Shown here in pieces: positions 40,462 through 50,345 of a stretch of DNA of 64,000 nucleotides. The translations under genes were made by a program, and so were the position numbers. The notes under the pieces are model-generated. The model was not told the DNA's origin. It saw only the letters and a program-made list of their open reading frames with translations, and did not search any database. The first letter of the stretch is position 1; every line of letters starts with the position of its first letter. The DNA is from Betaproteobacteria bacterium (lineage in GTDB: Bacteria > Pseudomonadota > Gammaproteobacteria > Burkholderiales > Casimicrobiaceae), in NCBI GenBank assembly GCA_016717855.1, contig JADKEV010000001.1:1-64000 (forward strand), read 5' to 3'.

Positions 40462-42324
40462 ATGCGAATACCTGTCTGCACAGCGCCCGCGGTCGGCGCC
40501 TATCTTGTCGCGACCATCGCGTTCGGCGCAGTCAGCTTGGATGGGACCCAGGTCACCCCTGACGTCGTCCGTTTCGATAGAACCGCGCCGGTCACCATCA
40601 CGGCGCGCACTTCGGGCAGCAAACCGACACAGGTCCAGTTTGCCGCGGCCGACGGCACCACGCTGACCATGCGCGACGACGACAGGACAGCGACGCCGCC
40701 GCGAATGACGGTATCTATACGGTACAGATCAGCGCGAACCTGGCCGTCGGCGGATTGCAGGATGCCGACGTGTTCCGCAAGCACCTCGGCTTCGTCGACG
40801 TGTACGAGGGCGCGACGCGGACTTTCCACGGCTTCGTGCAGTCGCAGGTGTGGACCCCCGCGATCGGCGAGGTGGCCATCGCCGACGACGGGGTCCAGGT
40901 CCAGCATTCGAACCACGTCGTGAACATCGTCGACCCGGCGACTTTCGCAAACGGCCCGACGGCCGACTTCCCGGCAAACCCCCTGATCCAGCGCTTCTAT
41001 CAGCTGTTTCCGGACAGCGTCGACTTCATCGACATCGTCTTTGCGACACGGAATGCCGCGAACCGCTATCACTTCAGCGTGCTGCGCAATGCGGTTTCGG
41101 GGATCGGCAGCTCGAACTTCAACAACACGGCCATTTACGGCAGCGGCGGCCGCCTCCCTCGGCATCAGCGTCTTTCCGACCAGCACCTACTTCGACGCCG
41201 GACAGGAAGCGCACTCGCACGAAATAGGCCACCAGTGGATCAACTTCCTGCCGCAGGCCAGCCTGTCCATCGGCACGCCGCACTGGCCGCTGTCGTCGCT
41301 CGCCAGCGGCCTGATGGGTTTCAGCATCCCGGGCAGCGGCGCCGGCGGCGACTACTCTTGCCGGCTCACCTCGATCCCGACCGGCGTCCAGCTCACCGCG
41401 TTCTCCGGGGCGCGCAGCTTCAGCGACCTCGACCTCTATCTGATGGGACTGAAGTCCGCGGCACAGGTCGCCGATCACTACGTGTGGAAGGACCAGCAGG
41501 CGGCGATGACCCAGAACTGCCTCGGCGTCGCCAACTATGCGCAGTTCAACAAGGTCACGATCAACGACGTGATCGCCGTGGCGGGTCCGCGCAGCCCGGC
41601 GTATCCGGCCGCGCAGCGCGACTTCAAGGTGGCGGTGATCGTCCTGTCCGACGCGAAAATAACCCCCGAGGCGATGGCGTACACCGACTACTTCGCGCAA
41701 CGAGCCGACGCGCGCGCCGCTGAGCGCCCACCAGGGGTTCCTTTTCGGCGCGGCCAATCCGTTCTTCGTCGCACCGGCGGCGCGGAACGATGTCGGCACG
41801 GCTGCGCGACGGCGCGGGCGCCGGGCACCTTTGTCACCGTGTTCGAGTTCTACGCGCCCCTCGCTCGATCACTACTTCCGCACCCGCGAACGTCGAGGAA
41901 GCCAACGCGCTAGAACAACCCGGCGCTGGGGTGGCAGGCGACCGGCGGCGATTTCATGGCCTATGCGCGCAACGATCACCCCGGCACAGCGCAGCCGGTA
42001 GCCGCTTCTACGGCTCGCTAAGCCCCGGCCTGAACAGCCACTTCTACACCGCGGATGCCGCCGGAGTGCGCGCAGTTGCATCAACCGCAGGCGACGACGC
42101 CCGCGTCGCAACCGCGGTGGAACTACGAAGAGATCGCCTTCGCGATCGACGTGCCGGCGGGCGGCAACTGCCCCGCCGCGGCGTGGTCGCCGTCTGGCGC
42201 GCCTACAACGACCGCGCCCTGATGAACGACTCGAACCATCGTTACCACGACCGTCCAGTCGGTGTATCAGCAGATGCTTGCGGCCGGGTGGAAGGGCGAA
42301 GGCATCGTGGCCGCGCCGACGTAG
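40462..42324 (+). pseudogene. Secreted metalloprotease-like protein with DUF5648-type domain, many frameshifts
   Basis: Piecing frames together gives a signal-peptide protein (MRIPVCTAPAVGAYLVATIAFG), a bacterial Ig-like region, then VFRKHLGFVDVYEG, ANRYHFSVLRNAV and a zinc-type HSHEIGHQW motif (about 41213-41240), followed by GLMGFSIPGSGAGGDY. The C-terminal DUF5648-like part shows SLDHYFRT, NSHFYTADAA and NDSNHRYH. Shifts are needed near 40683, 41145, 41712, 41830, 41885, 41992 and 42245, at least. The stop is at 42322-42324. It is related in its C-terminus to the intact gene at 6501. Either decayed or poorly sequenced. Confidence 0.7.
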
Positions 42325-42424
42325 AGGGCGAGAGGTACGGCCTGGCCCGGCGCGGCATGGCGGCGCCGCCCTGATGCATTAACCTTGACAGCAATTTCGC
42401 CTCTGGCACGGCCTGGGAAACGGG

Positions 42425-43075
42425 ATGTTCATCGGACACTTCGGAGTCGGATTCGCGGCCAAGCGCTGGGCCGCGCGCGAGCCTGGGCACGCTGTTTCTC
42501 GCCGCGCAGTTCATCGACCTGCTGTGGCCCACGCTGCTGCTGCTGGGCATCGGCGCGTCGCGATGGCCCCACTGCTGACCGTGGTCACGCCGCTCGACTT
42601 CCAGCACTATCCGGTCTCGCACTCGCTGCTCGCGGTGATAGGCTGGGCGGCGCTGGTCGGCGGCGGGCTGTCTCGCGCGGCGCGCTGCGAGGCGTTGATC
42701 CTCGCGCTGCTGGTCGTCAGCCACTGGCTGCTCGATGCCCTCGTGCATCGCCCCGACCTGCCGCTGGCGCCGTTCGGCGACGCAGGTCGGCCTCGGGCTG
42801 TGGAATTCGCTGGCCGCTGACGCTGCTGGTGGAAGGCCGCTGTTCATCGTCGGCGGCTGGCTGTACGCGCGGGCCACGCGGCGCGCGACGCCGCCGGGCG
42901 CTGGGGCTTGTGGGGGCTGGTCGCGTTCCTGCTGCTGATCTACGCCGCCAACCTGCGGGGCGTGTCGCCGCCGGACGCGATGGCGATCGCGTGGGTCGGG
43001 CAGGCGCAGTGGCTGCTGGTGCTGTGGGGCTACTGGCTGACCGGCATCGCGAGCCGCGCGGGAGCCCGCGCATGA
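42425..43075 (+). pseudogene. Integral membrane protein, several frameshifts
   Basis: Frames together read MFIGHFGVGFAAKRWAAR, LGTLFLAAQFIDLLWPTLLLLG, TPLDFQHYPVSHSLLAVIGWAALVGGG and HWLLDALVHRPDLPL, and end in LIYAANLRGVSPPDAMAIAW and WGYWLTGIASRAGARA. His-rich short motifs (GHFG, HYPVSHS, HWLLD, HRPDLP) resemble membrane-bound metal-dependent hydrolases of the YdjM type. At least four one-base shifts are needed. It belongs to the same error-rich block as its neighbours. Confidence 0.6.
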
Positions 43076-43198
43076 CTGCAATCCCGCGGAAATGCAAACG
43101 ACGCAACTGCGGCACGGTCGCACCACGCCGGGCCGGCACGGTAGAATCGAAGTGAGGAGTCCGGTCGGTCGCATTCGTCGTTTGCGGAGGGGAACAAA

Positions 43199-43348
43199 TT
43201 GAAAACCAGGTTGATCCTGGCCGCAGTCCTGGTGCTGCTGGGCGCATGCGGATCAATGTCGACCCGGACTGCCGGCGACGCCGCGCTGTGCGGGGCCGAA
43301 GCCACCGACCAGGTCGAGCGGGCCGCGAAGCGGGAGTTCTGCCGGTGA
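43199..43348 (+). CDS. Small lipoprotein, 49 aa
   Basis: Starts with TTG (AGGGG 5 bp upstream) and reads MKTRLILAAVLVLLGAC, a perfect lipoprotein signal, then GSMSTRTAGDAALCGAEA and ends KREFCR. Three cysteines including the lipidated one. Intact in a region full of frameshifts. Similar small lipoproteins occur upstream of glyoxalase-type genes, but I recognise no function. Confidence 0.6.
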   Translation: MKTRLILAAVLVLLGACGSMSTRTAGDAALCGAEATDQVERAAKREFCR

Positions 43349-43385
43349 GCGCGCGCGAGGGGCCGCCCGGATCGCCGACTGGCAC

Positions 43386-43830
43386 ATGCTCCACCACATC
43401 TCGCTCGGCGTGCGCGACATCAGACCTCGTCGGCGCGCTTTTACGCAGGCGCGCGTCCTCGCGGAGCTTGTTTGTACGTTCGCGTCTGGGAAGACTTGCG
43501 CCCGGGGCAGGACGGGCGGGCAGTGGGGACGGCCATCCCGAGATCCGGCGACAAGCTCGCCATGACAACGCGATGCGGGCCCACCTCGCGCCGGGGCCTC
43601 GGCGCCACCCGTCTGCATTCAGCGTCCGCACGCGCGCGCGGCGGCACGGATTCCACGGCGCGGCGCGCCAGCGGGGCAATGGTGGCCGGGACAACGGCGC
43701 GCCCGGCCGGCGTCCGCATTACGGCGAGCACTACTACGCCGCCTTCGTCATCGATCCGGACGGCTACCGCATCGAAGCCGTGAATTCCCCGTCGATAAGC
43801 TCGCCAAAAAGCCAAGGAGAAAACGCATGA
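43386..43830 (+). pseudogene. VOC (glyoxalase/bleomycin-resistance) family protein, frameshifted
   Basis: MLHHISLGVRDI opens the VOC fold, then after a shift YVRVWEDLRPGQDG appears, and finally DNGAPGRRPHYGEHYYAAFVIDPDGYRIEAV, the usual VOC end, in the last frame. Three or more indels between 43420 and 43690 are required. The final frame ends in ATGA overlapping the next gene. Confidence 0.7.
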
Positions 43831-44036
43831 GGCAGATCATTCTCGCCGCTGCCGTCGCCGCGCTCGCCGGCTGCGGCGCCGACACCATGAGCGGCGCGGC
43901 GACGGTCGCCACGCTCAAGAAACAGGAACTCGAGCAGGGCAAAAAGACGATGGAGCAGGCGCAGCAGAAGATCGGGCAGGCGATGAAACAAATGGAGCAA
44001 AGCGCGCAGAAGGCGGCCGACGCCGGCACGAATTGA
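43827..44036 (+). CDS. Small helical lipoprotein
   Basis: 69 aa: lipoprotein signal MRQIILAAAVAALAGC, then a single charged helix rich in Gln/Lys/Glu (KKQELEQGKKTMEQAQQKIGQAMKQM) likely to form a coiled coil, in the manner of Lpp-like envelope proteins. Its ATG overlaps the VOC stop. Intact. Function unknown. Confidence 0.7.
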   Translation: MRQIILAAAVAALAGCGADTMSGAATVATLKKQELEQGKKTMEQAQQKIGQAMKQMEQSAQKAADAGTN

Positions 44037-44045
44037 TCGGGGCCG

Positions 44046-44246
44046 TCAGCCCTGGTCCGGCTCCCGCGCCGCGTCCAGCGCCTGCTTGAGCACTTCCATG
44101 TTGCCGACGTGATTGGCCAGCAGCAGCACCAGCTTCGCGTTGACCTTCGCGCTCTGTTCCGGCGTGAGTCCGCGATGCAGCGCGATCAGCGCGTCGTAGA
44201 AGTCGTCCGGCCGCACGATGTTCGGTTCGAGCTTGAGCGCGCCCAT
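44046..44246 (-). CDS. DUF2783 protein
   Basis: 66 aa: MGALKLEPNIVRPDDFYDALIAL, HRGLTPEQSAKVNAKLVLLLANHVGN and MEVLKQALDAARE, all-helical, matching DUF2783. These small proteins are almost always encoded beside a flavoprotein monooxygenase and a metallo-beta-lactamase-fold protein, as here. The ATG touches the monooxygenase stop (TGATG). Function unknown; perhaps a subunit or chaperone of the monooxygenase. Confidence 0.85.
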   Translation of the reverse strand: MGALKLEPNIVRPDDFYDALIALHRGLTPEQSAKVNAKLVLLLANHVGNMEVLKQALDAAREPDQG

Positions 44247-45945
44247 CAGCAGCTTACTGCGGCGAAGGCAACTTCGGTCCGGCACGCGCGGCGCAGCGCC
44301 GACCCCAGCCAGGTCGCGGACAATCCCCGCCGCCGCGCGGCAACGTGCTGGTCCGGACGGAACAGGTAGACTGCCTCGCCGTCCGGCGCATAGCGCGCAA
44401 AAGCCAGGCCGTCAGCGTCGCGCAGCCATGCGTAGGCCTTGTCCGCCGGCTTCCCTCGCGGGTGACGAAGACCGTGCGGACCACGATCGGAAGTGATCCG
44501 AGATACCGCAAAGCGTCGGCCAGTTCAGTGGGGACCTCGCCGCCCGCAGCGAACACGGCGACCGTGAACTCGCCCCGCAGATGCCGCAACAGCCAGCCCG
44601 GCTTGCCGCCGGCCAGTACCGGCGCATCCGTCGCGGGCGATCCCGGACCCGGCGTTCCCGGCGCCCAGGCCTCGGCATCGGCCGTGTTGAGCGGCGAGTC
44701 CGCGTAGCGCGTCGGCACCGACAGCCGGCCGCTGTTGACCAGCTTGCGCGCGAACGGGTATTGGGCCGCAAGTTCGAGCGTGGCGTCGCGGAAGGTGCGG
44801 CTCACGTCGCTCTTGGGCGTGATGAAATCGGTCGAGCGCGTCGAATTGAGGATGTTCTCATCGGCGGCCTCGACCCGTTCGGCGTTGTACGACTCCAGCA
44901 GTTCGACGGGCGCCAGCCCGCGCAGGATCAGGTCCAGCTTCCAGCCGAGATTGTCCGCATCCTGGATGCCGGAATTGGCGCCGCGCGCGCCGAACGGCGA
45001 AACCTGGTGCGCGGCATCGCCGGCGAAGATCACCCGGCCGTGGACGAAGCGCTCCATCCGCCGGCACTGGAACGTGTAGACGCTGACCCACTCGAGCGAG
45101 AACTCGACGCCCTTGCCCAGCATCGCCTGGATACGCTGGATGACGCGCTCGGGCTTCTTCTCCTCATCGGGATCGGCCTGCCAGCCGAGTTGGAAGTCGA
45201 TCCGCCACACGTCGTCGGCCTGCTTGTGCAGCAACACCGACTGGTTGCGGTGGAACGGCGGGTCGAACCAGAACCAGCGTTCGGTCCTGAACGTCGCGGC
45301 CGCGGCGCCGTGCATCTTCACGTCGGCGATCAGGAACCGGTCCTGGAACACCTGGCCCTCGGACTTCAATCCCAGCATCTTGCGCACCGGGCTGCCGGCG
45401 CCGTCGCAGGCGATCAGCCAGTCGCAGGACAGCGTGTATTCGCCGTCGGGGCATTGGATGGTGAGCGCCACGCGGTCGCGGATCTGCACCACGCCGGTGA
45501 CGCGGTTGTTGCGGCGCAGGTCGGCGCCGGTGCGCGCCAGCGCCTCGAGCTGGAAGTGCTCAAGCGTAGTCTGCTGCAGGTTCACGAACGCCGGCCGCTC
45601 GTGCCCAGGCTCCGGCAGCAGGTTGAACTCGTAGAGCATCCGCTCGTCGCGGAACACCTTGCCCACGTTCCACGACACGCCCTTGTCGACCACCGGGGCG
45701 CCACAGCCCAGCCGGTCGCAGATCTCCAGCGTGCGCTTGGCGAAGCAGATCGCGCGCGAGCCTTCGGACAAGGAGTCGCCCGCCGCGAGCACCAGGACCT
45801 CGCGCCCGCGCCGCGCCCAGTCGAGCGCCATCGCCAGGCCGACCGGGCCGGCGCCGACGATGATCACCTGCCTGTGTGGCTGGCCCTTGCCACCGAGTTC
45901 CGGCGGCCGGCGGTAGGGGAAGAACTCGGGAAGGGAAGCGCCCAT
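44246..45945 (-). CDS. FAD-dependent aromatic monooxygenase (PHBH/MhpA-like), one-base frameshift near the 3' end
   Basis: About 566 aa. FAD-binding VIIVGAGPVGLAMALDWARRG, the DG motif LIACDGAGSPVRKMLGL and the GD motif VIFAGDAAHQVSPFGARGANSGIQDADNLGWKL. The C-terminal thioredoxin-like domain breaks after FVTREG: the natural continuation KPADKAYAWLRDADGLAFAR lies in another frame, and restoring one G at 44453-44455 joins them and moves the stop to 44246. It would hydroxylate a phenolic or 3-hydroxyphenylpropionate-like substrate. Operon with DUF2783 and the MBL protein. Confidence 0.85.
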
Positions 45946-45960
45946 CGCGTTGCCCGTGGG

Positions 45961-46928
45961 TTATGACCCTTCCAGCGCCTTCCACATGTCGATGTCCCGC
46001 TGTGCGGTCCAGATGCGCGGGTCGGGATACTGCGTCGCCTCATCGTACGCGCGGGTGACGTCGAACGGCAGGCAATGGTCGAAGATGACCCAATGCCCGA
46101 ACTTCGGCTTGAGCGTCGCATACGTTTCCTTGTACACCGCGTTGAGCGGCCGGCCGGCCTTCGCCCCCGCCTCGACCGCGCCATACATGGTGCGGATGAA
46201 GTCGCGCGTGCCGTCGAGCCCGCCTTGCAGGCATCCGGCGTGGTCAGCGCGGCGCCGCGGCCGGGCACCAGCGCGCGCGGCTGCAAGCCTTCCAGCCGGT
46301 CCAGCGTCGCCGGCCAATCGCGCAGGTAGGCGTCGCCGGTGTAGGGCGTCGCCGCGTATTCGACCAGGTCGCCGCTGTAGAGGATGCGCTCCTCGCGCAG
46401 CCAGACGATGGTGTCGCCCTTCGTGTGGCCGCGTCCGACATGGGCGATCTCGACCGTGCGCGGCTTGCCCTGGTACGTCAGGTGCAGCACCAGCTTGTTC
46501 TCGAACACGACGTTGGGCCACGTCAATCCCGGCACCGACTCGACCGCGCGGAACAGCCGCGGGAAGCGGCCGATCTCCGAATGCATGTCCTGCTCTCCGC
46601 GCTCGACGATCAGGTCGTGCGTGCCCTGGCTGGCGACGATGAACTCCGCGCCGTACGCCGACGCGCCGAGGACGCGCACCGCGTGGTAGTGCGAGAGCAC
46701 GACGTAGCGGACGGGGATGTCGGTGACGCCGCGGATGCGCGCGATCACGTCCTGCGCCATCACCGGCGTGGCCTGGGTGTCGATCACGAACACGCCCTGG
46801 TCGGTGACGATGATCCCGGAGTTGGGATCGCCCTCGGCGGTGTACGCGTACGCGCCCGGACCCATTTCGACGAAGCTGACCGGCTTCTCTTCGAGGTCGG
46901 CCTGGGAGGCAAAGGCTTTCTGGTTCAT
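45961..46928 (-). CDS. Metallo-beta-lactamase-fold hydrolase, one-base frameshift
   Basis: About 322 aa from MNQKAFASQADLEEKP. The metal motif is SHYHAVRVLGASAYGA in place of the usual HxHxDH, with HVGRGHTKGDTIVWL further on, a pattern I associate with the MBL proteins linked to DUF2783. The frame shifts at a C run (46219-46221): DACKAG must continue LDGTRDFIRTMYGAVEAG, which lies in the other frame and ends at 45961 (WKALEGS). One missing G explains it. It probably hydrolyses an intermediate downstream of the monooxygenase. First gene of the trio. Confidence 0.8.
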
Positions 46929-47016
46929 GGTTGATGCTCCAATTGTCAATCAGTGGCACGTATGCGGCGGATGCCGTGGTTGCCGTTCGTGCCGGACTCA
47001 CGCACCCTCACCCCGG

Positions 47017-47037
47017 CCCTCTCCCCGAGGGAGAGGG
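47017..47037. repeat. CCCTCTCCC-CGA-GGGAGAGGG hairpin
   Basis: A perfect 9-bp stem with a 3-base loop, embedded in the CACCCTCACCCCGGCCCTCT context that is a very common dispersed intergenic element in beta- and gammaproteobacteria. It lies between the end of the reductase gene and the MBL gene. Confidence 0.75.
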
Positions 47038-47067
47038 GGAGAGGTTGAATTGTAGTCTTCTGGCCGA

Positions 47068-48081
47068 TCAAGCATCCGGCGGCGGCACCGCGCTGGTGAA
47101 CGAGTCGGCGAAGAACTCGTCCTCCGGCAGCCGGCGCATTCCGAAAAAATCACGCCGCGCGGCGGCGATCATCGCAGGCGCCCCGCAGGCGTAGACCTGG
47201 TACGCGGACAAGTCCGGAAAATCTTCGAGCACCGCCTGGTGCACCAGCCCCTTACGGCCGGGCCATTTGTCCTCGGGCAGCGGATCGGAGAGCACGGGTA
47301 TGAACGTGAAATTCGAATGCTGCTGTTGCCATGATCCGGGCAGCGCGGGCATGTAGAGGTCGCGCAGCGAACGCGCACCCCAGTACAGGATCATCTCCCG
47401 CGCCACGCCCAGGTGAAACGCGTGCTCGATCACGCTCTTGATCGGGGCGAAGCCGGTGCCGCCGGCGACGAAGATCATCGGCTTGTCCGACGACTCGCGC
47501 AAGTAGAACGCGCCGTGCGGCCCTTCGATGCGCAGGATTTCCTTCGCCGGCAGGTCGCGGAACAGATGCTCCGTGAACGCGCCGCCCGGCATGTGCCGGA
47601 TGTGCAGTTGCAGGAAGCCGTCGTCGTGCGGCGCGGTGGCCAGCGAGAAGCTGCGACGCCCACCCCCCTTAAGCAGGATGTCGACGTACTGCCCGGCCAG
47701 GAACTGCAACCGCTCGTTGGCCGGCAGCTTGAGCGAAACGATCGCGACGTCGGGCGCGGCGACCTCGATCTTCTCGATCCGGCAGGGCATTTTCCGGATC
47801 TGGATGTCGCCGGCGCGGCGGACTTCGCGGCATTCGAGCGTGACAGCGGACAACGGCCGGGCCACGCACGGCAGCACGTAGCCCTGCATCTTCTCGATGT
47901 CGGTCAAGGTAGCAGCCTGGTGCGCGCCGTAGTTGACCTTGCTCTTGCACGAGCCGCAGGCGCCGTCGCGGCAGCCGTAGGGCAGCAGCAGGTTGGCGCG
48001 CAGCGCCGCGGCCAGGATCGCCTCGTCACCCGCGCACTCGAAGTGGTGATCCGAGGGCTTTATGGTAATGTCGAAAGTCAT
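47068..48081 (-). CDS. NAD(P)H reductase with N-terminal 2Fe-2S ferredoxin domain
   Basis: 337 aa. A plant-type ferredoxin domain (GCRDGACGSCKSKV ... GYVLPCVARP, four Cys) is followed by an FAD-binding barrel (GQYVDILLKGGGRRSFSLATAP) and an NAD-binding lobe (DKPMIFVAGGTGFAPIKSVIEH, VYACGAPAMI). This is the layout of CDP-6-deoxyhexose reductase (AscD) and oxygenase reductases. It would pass electrons to a monooxygenase or reductase partner, not identified here. Its start overlaps the divergent epimerase start by 2 bp. Confidence 0.85.
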   Translation of the reverse strand: MTFDITIKPSDHHFECAGDEAILAAALRANLLLPYGCRDGACGSCKSKVNYGAHQAATLTDIEKMQGYVLPCVARPLSAVTLECREVRRAGDIQIRKMPCRIEKIEVAAPDVAIVSLKLPANERLQFLAGQYVDILLKGGGRRSFSLATAPHDDGFLQLHIRHMPGGAFTEHLFRDLPAKEILRIEGPHGAFYLRESSDKPMIFVAGGTGFAPIKSVIEHAFHLGVAREMILYWGARSLRDLYMPALPGSWQQQHSNFTFIPVLSDPLPEDKWPGRKGLVHQAVLEDFPDLSAYQVYACGAPAMIAAARRDFFGMRRLPEDEFFADSFTSAVPPPDA

Positions 48082-48958
48082 GGCCAAATTGAGAGTGCTG
48101 TTGATCGGCTGCGGCGATGTCGCACTGCGCGCCGCGCGCCTGCTGTCCCCGAACTTCCGACTGTACGGCCTGACGCGCCAGCGCGACCAGCACGCCGCGC
48201 TGCGGGCCGCCGGCATCACGCCCATCGCCGGCGATCTCGACCACGTCCGCACGCTGGCCCGCCTGCGGCTGAGCCCGTACGCCGTCCTGCACTGCGCGCC
48301 GCCGGCCGCCGGCGGCGATGACGACTTCCGGACGCGCAACCTGATCGCCGCCCTCGCGTCGGCGCGGAGTCTACCATGCCGGTTTGTCTACGTTAGCACC
48401 AGCGGCGTCTACGGCGATTGCGCTGGCGCAAGGGTCGCCGAGACCCGCGCGCCGGCGCCGGCCACGCCGCGCGCGTGCCGGCGCGTGGCCGCCGAACGCA
48501 GGCTGCGGCGCTGGGGCCGTGCCAATCGCGTGCGCCTGTCGATCCTGCGGGCGCCGGGAATCTACGCGGAAGACCGGCTGCCGGCCGACCGCCTGCGCCA
48601 GGGCACGCCCGCGCTCGCGGCCGACGACGACGTCTACACGAATCACGTGCACGCCGAAGACCTGGCCCGCGCGTGCGTGGCCGCGATCACGCGGGGGCTG
48701 CCGCAGCGGGCTTACAATGTCAGCGACGACGCGGAACTGAAAATGGCCGATTACTTCGATCTGGTAGCCGATGCACTCCACCTGCCACGCCCGCCGCGCA
48801 TCGCCGCGCGGGCGGCCGCCGGCGTCGTGCCGCCTGCGCTGTTGTCGTTCATGCGCGAATCGCGGCGGCTGGTCAACGCGCGGGCGAAGCGCGACCTGCG
48901 CTGGCGGATGCGCTATCCGACGCCGGCGGCGATGCTTGCGGAAATGGGGACGCGATGA
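48080..48958 (+). CDS. NAD-dependent epimerase/dehydratase family protein
   Basis: 292 aa, atypical SDR. The nucleotide-binding start is LRVLLIGCGDVALRAARLLS, followed by YVSTSGVYGDCAGARVAE and FVYV-type core strands, and RAYNVSDDAELKMADYFDLVADAL in the C-terminal part. The YxxxK motif is not evident, as in several YeeZ/ActC-like members. An in-frame ATG at 48062 is an alternative start. The stop overlaps ubiA (ATGA). Confidence 0.75.
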   Translation: MAKLRVLLIGCGDVALRAARLLSPNFRLYGLTRQRDQHAALRAAGITPIAGDLDHVRTLARLRLSPYAVLHCAPPAAGGDDDFRTRNLIAALASARSLPCRFVYVSTSGVYGDCAGARVAETRAPAPATPRACRRVAAERRLRRWGRANRVRLSILRAPGIYAEDRLPADRLRQGTPALAADDDVYTNHVHAEDLARACVAAITRGLPQRAYNVSDDAELKMADYFDLVADALHLPRPPRIAARAAAGVVPPALLSFMRESRRLVNARAKRDLRWRMRYPTPAAMLAEMGTR

Positions 48959-49854
48959 GCGCCTGGACCGCGACACTGCGCCGGATCGACGCCTACGAGC
49001 GCCTGGTGCGGCTGGACAAGCCGATCGGATCGCTGCTGCTGCTGTGGCCGACGCTGTGGGCGCTGTGGATCGCCGGCGACGGCGCGCCACCTTGGTCGGT
49101 GCTGTGGATCTTCATCCTGGGCACTCTGCTGATGCGCTCGGCGGGGTGCGCGATCAACGACTGGGCGGACCGCGACTTCGATGCGAATGTAGAGCGCACG
49201 AACAAGCGTCCGCTCGCGGCCGGCGAAATCGAGCCCTGGGAAGCGCTGGCGGTGGCCGCCGGAATGGCGCTGCTCGCGCTGATGCTGATCCTGACACTCA
49301 ATGCGCTGACCAGGTGGCTGTCGATTCTCGCCGTGCTGATCGCGGCCAGCTATCCGTTCGCCAAGCGCTACATCAGCGTGCCGCAGGCGTATCTGGGCAT
49401 CGCCTTCAGCTTCGGTATTCCGATGGCCTTCGCCGCCGTCACCGGCAGCGTGCCGCTGCTCGCCTGGGTGCTGCTGGCGGGAAACTTTTTCTGGATCATC
49501 GCCTATGACACCGAATACGCGCTGGCCGATTACCCCGATGACATCCGGATCGGCATCAACACTTCGGCGATCACGTTCGGCCGCCACGCAGTAAGCGCGA
49601 TCATGGCCAGTTACGCGCTGGCGCTGTTGATCCTGGCGGGAATCGGCTTCTGGCGGGGCTTCGGGGTCTTCTACTACGCCGGATTGCTCGCCGCCGCGGG
49701 GCTGGCCGGGTATCACTACACGCTGATCCGCGGCCGCGATCGCGGACTCTGCTTCCGCGCGTTCCTGCACAACACGTGGTTCGGCTGCGCCGTGTTCGCC
49801 GGCATCGCCGCGGACTACGCATGGCGACTCTCGGCGTGGCCCGCCGCATGGTGA
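48955..49854 (+). CDS. ubiA: 4-hydroxybenzoate octaprenyltransferase
   Basis: 299 aa with about eight membrane helices. The two Asp-rich motifs are present: INDWADRDFDANVERTNKRPL and YDTEYALADYPDDIRIGI. It attaches the polyprenyl tail to 4-hydroxybenzoate in ubiquinone synthesis at the inner membrane. Opening VRLDKPIGSLLLLWPTLWALW is standard for UbiA. Overlaps the neighbouring genes on both sides, so it is part of a tight four-gene set (48080-51052). Confidence 0.93.
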   Translation: MSAWTATLRRIDAYERLVRLDKPIGSLLLLWPTLWALWIAGDGAPPWSVLWIFILGTLLMRSAGCAINDWADRDFDANVERTNKRPLAAGEIEPWEALAVAAGMALLALMLILTLNALTRWLSILAVLIAASYPFAKRYISVPQAYLGIAFSFGIPMAFAAVTGSVPLLAWVLLAGNFFWIIAYDTEYALADYPDDIRIGINTSAITFGRHAVSAIMASYALALLILAGIGFWRGFGVFYYAGLLAAAGLAGYHYTLIRGRDRGLCFRAFLHNTWFGCAVFAGIAADYAWRLSAWPAAW

Positions 49855-50345
49855 AGAAAGGGCTGCCGCCCGCGATTCCGCCGGCGGCGCGCGTGCTCGT
49901 GCTGGGCAGTTTTCCCGGCGAGGAGTCGCTGCGGCAAAGCCAGTACTACGCGCATCCGCGCAACCAGTTCTGGCGCCTCCTGGGCGACGTGCTGGGCGAG
50001 CCGCTGGCCGGCCTGCCCTACGCCACGCGCCTGCGGCAGCTGGCGCGGCACCGCGTCGGCGTCTGGGACATCATCACCGGCTGCGAACGCGAAGGCAGCC
50101 TCGACGGCGACATCCGCAATGCCGCGTTCGCGCAATTCGAGTGGCTGGCCCGGCACGCGCCGCGCCTGCGCGTGGTCGCGCTGAACGGAAAAAAGGCCGG
50201 CACCGCGCAGGGACGGATCGAAGCGCTGGGCTACCAGGCGCTGCTGCTGCCGTCATCGTCGCCCGCCTACACGCTTGCCTATGCGGACAAGCTCGCGGCG
50301 TGGCAGGCGCTGCGCCCGCATGTGCTTGAGCCCGAGCCGGCGTGA
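49848..50345 (+). CDS. DNA-deoxyinosine glycosylase (UDG superfamily)
   Basis: 165 aa. The uracil-DNA-glycosylase fold is seen in ARVLVLGSFPGEESLRQSQYYAHPRNQFWRLL, VGVWDIITGCEREGSLD and VALNGKKAGTAQGR, ending LPSSSPAYTLAYADKL. The GSFPGE and LPSSSPA motifs fit the family that removes deaminated purine bases. It begins inside the end of ubiA (7-bp overlap) and its stop overlaps the next GTG by 4 bp. ATG at 49821 is an alternative start. Confidence 0.85.
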   Translation: MVKKGLPPAIPPAARVLVLGSFPGEESLRQSQYYAHPRNQFWRLLGDVLGEPLAGLPYATRLRQLARHRVGVWDIITGCEREGSLDGDIRNAAFAQFEWLARHAPRLRVVALNGKKAGTAQGRIEALGYQALLLPSSSPAYTLAYADKLAAWQALRPHVLEPEPA

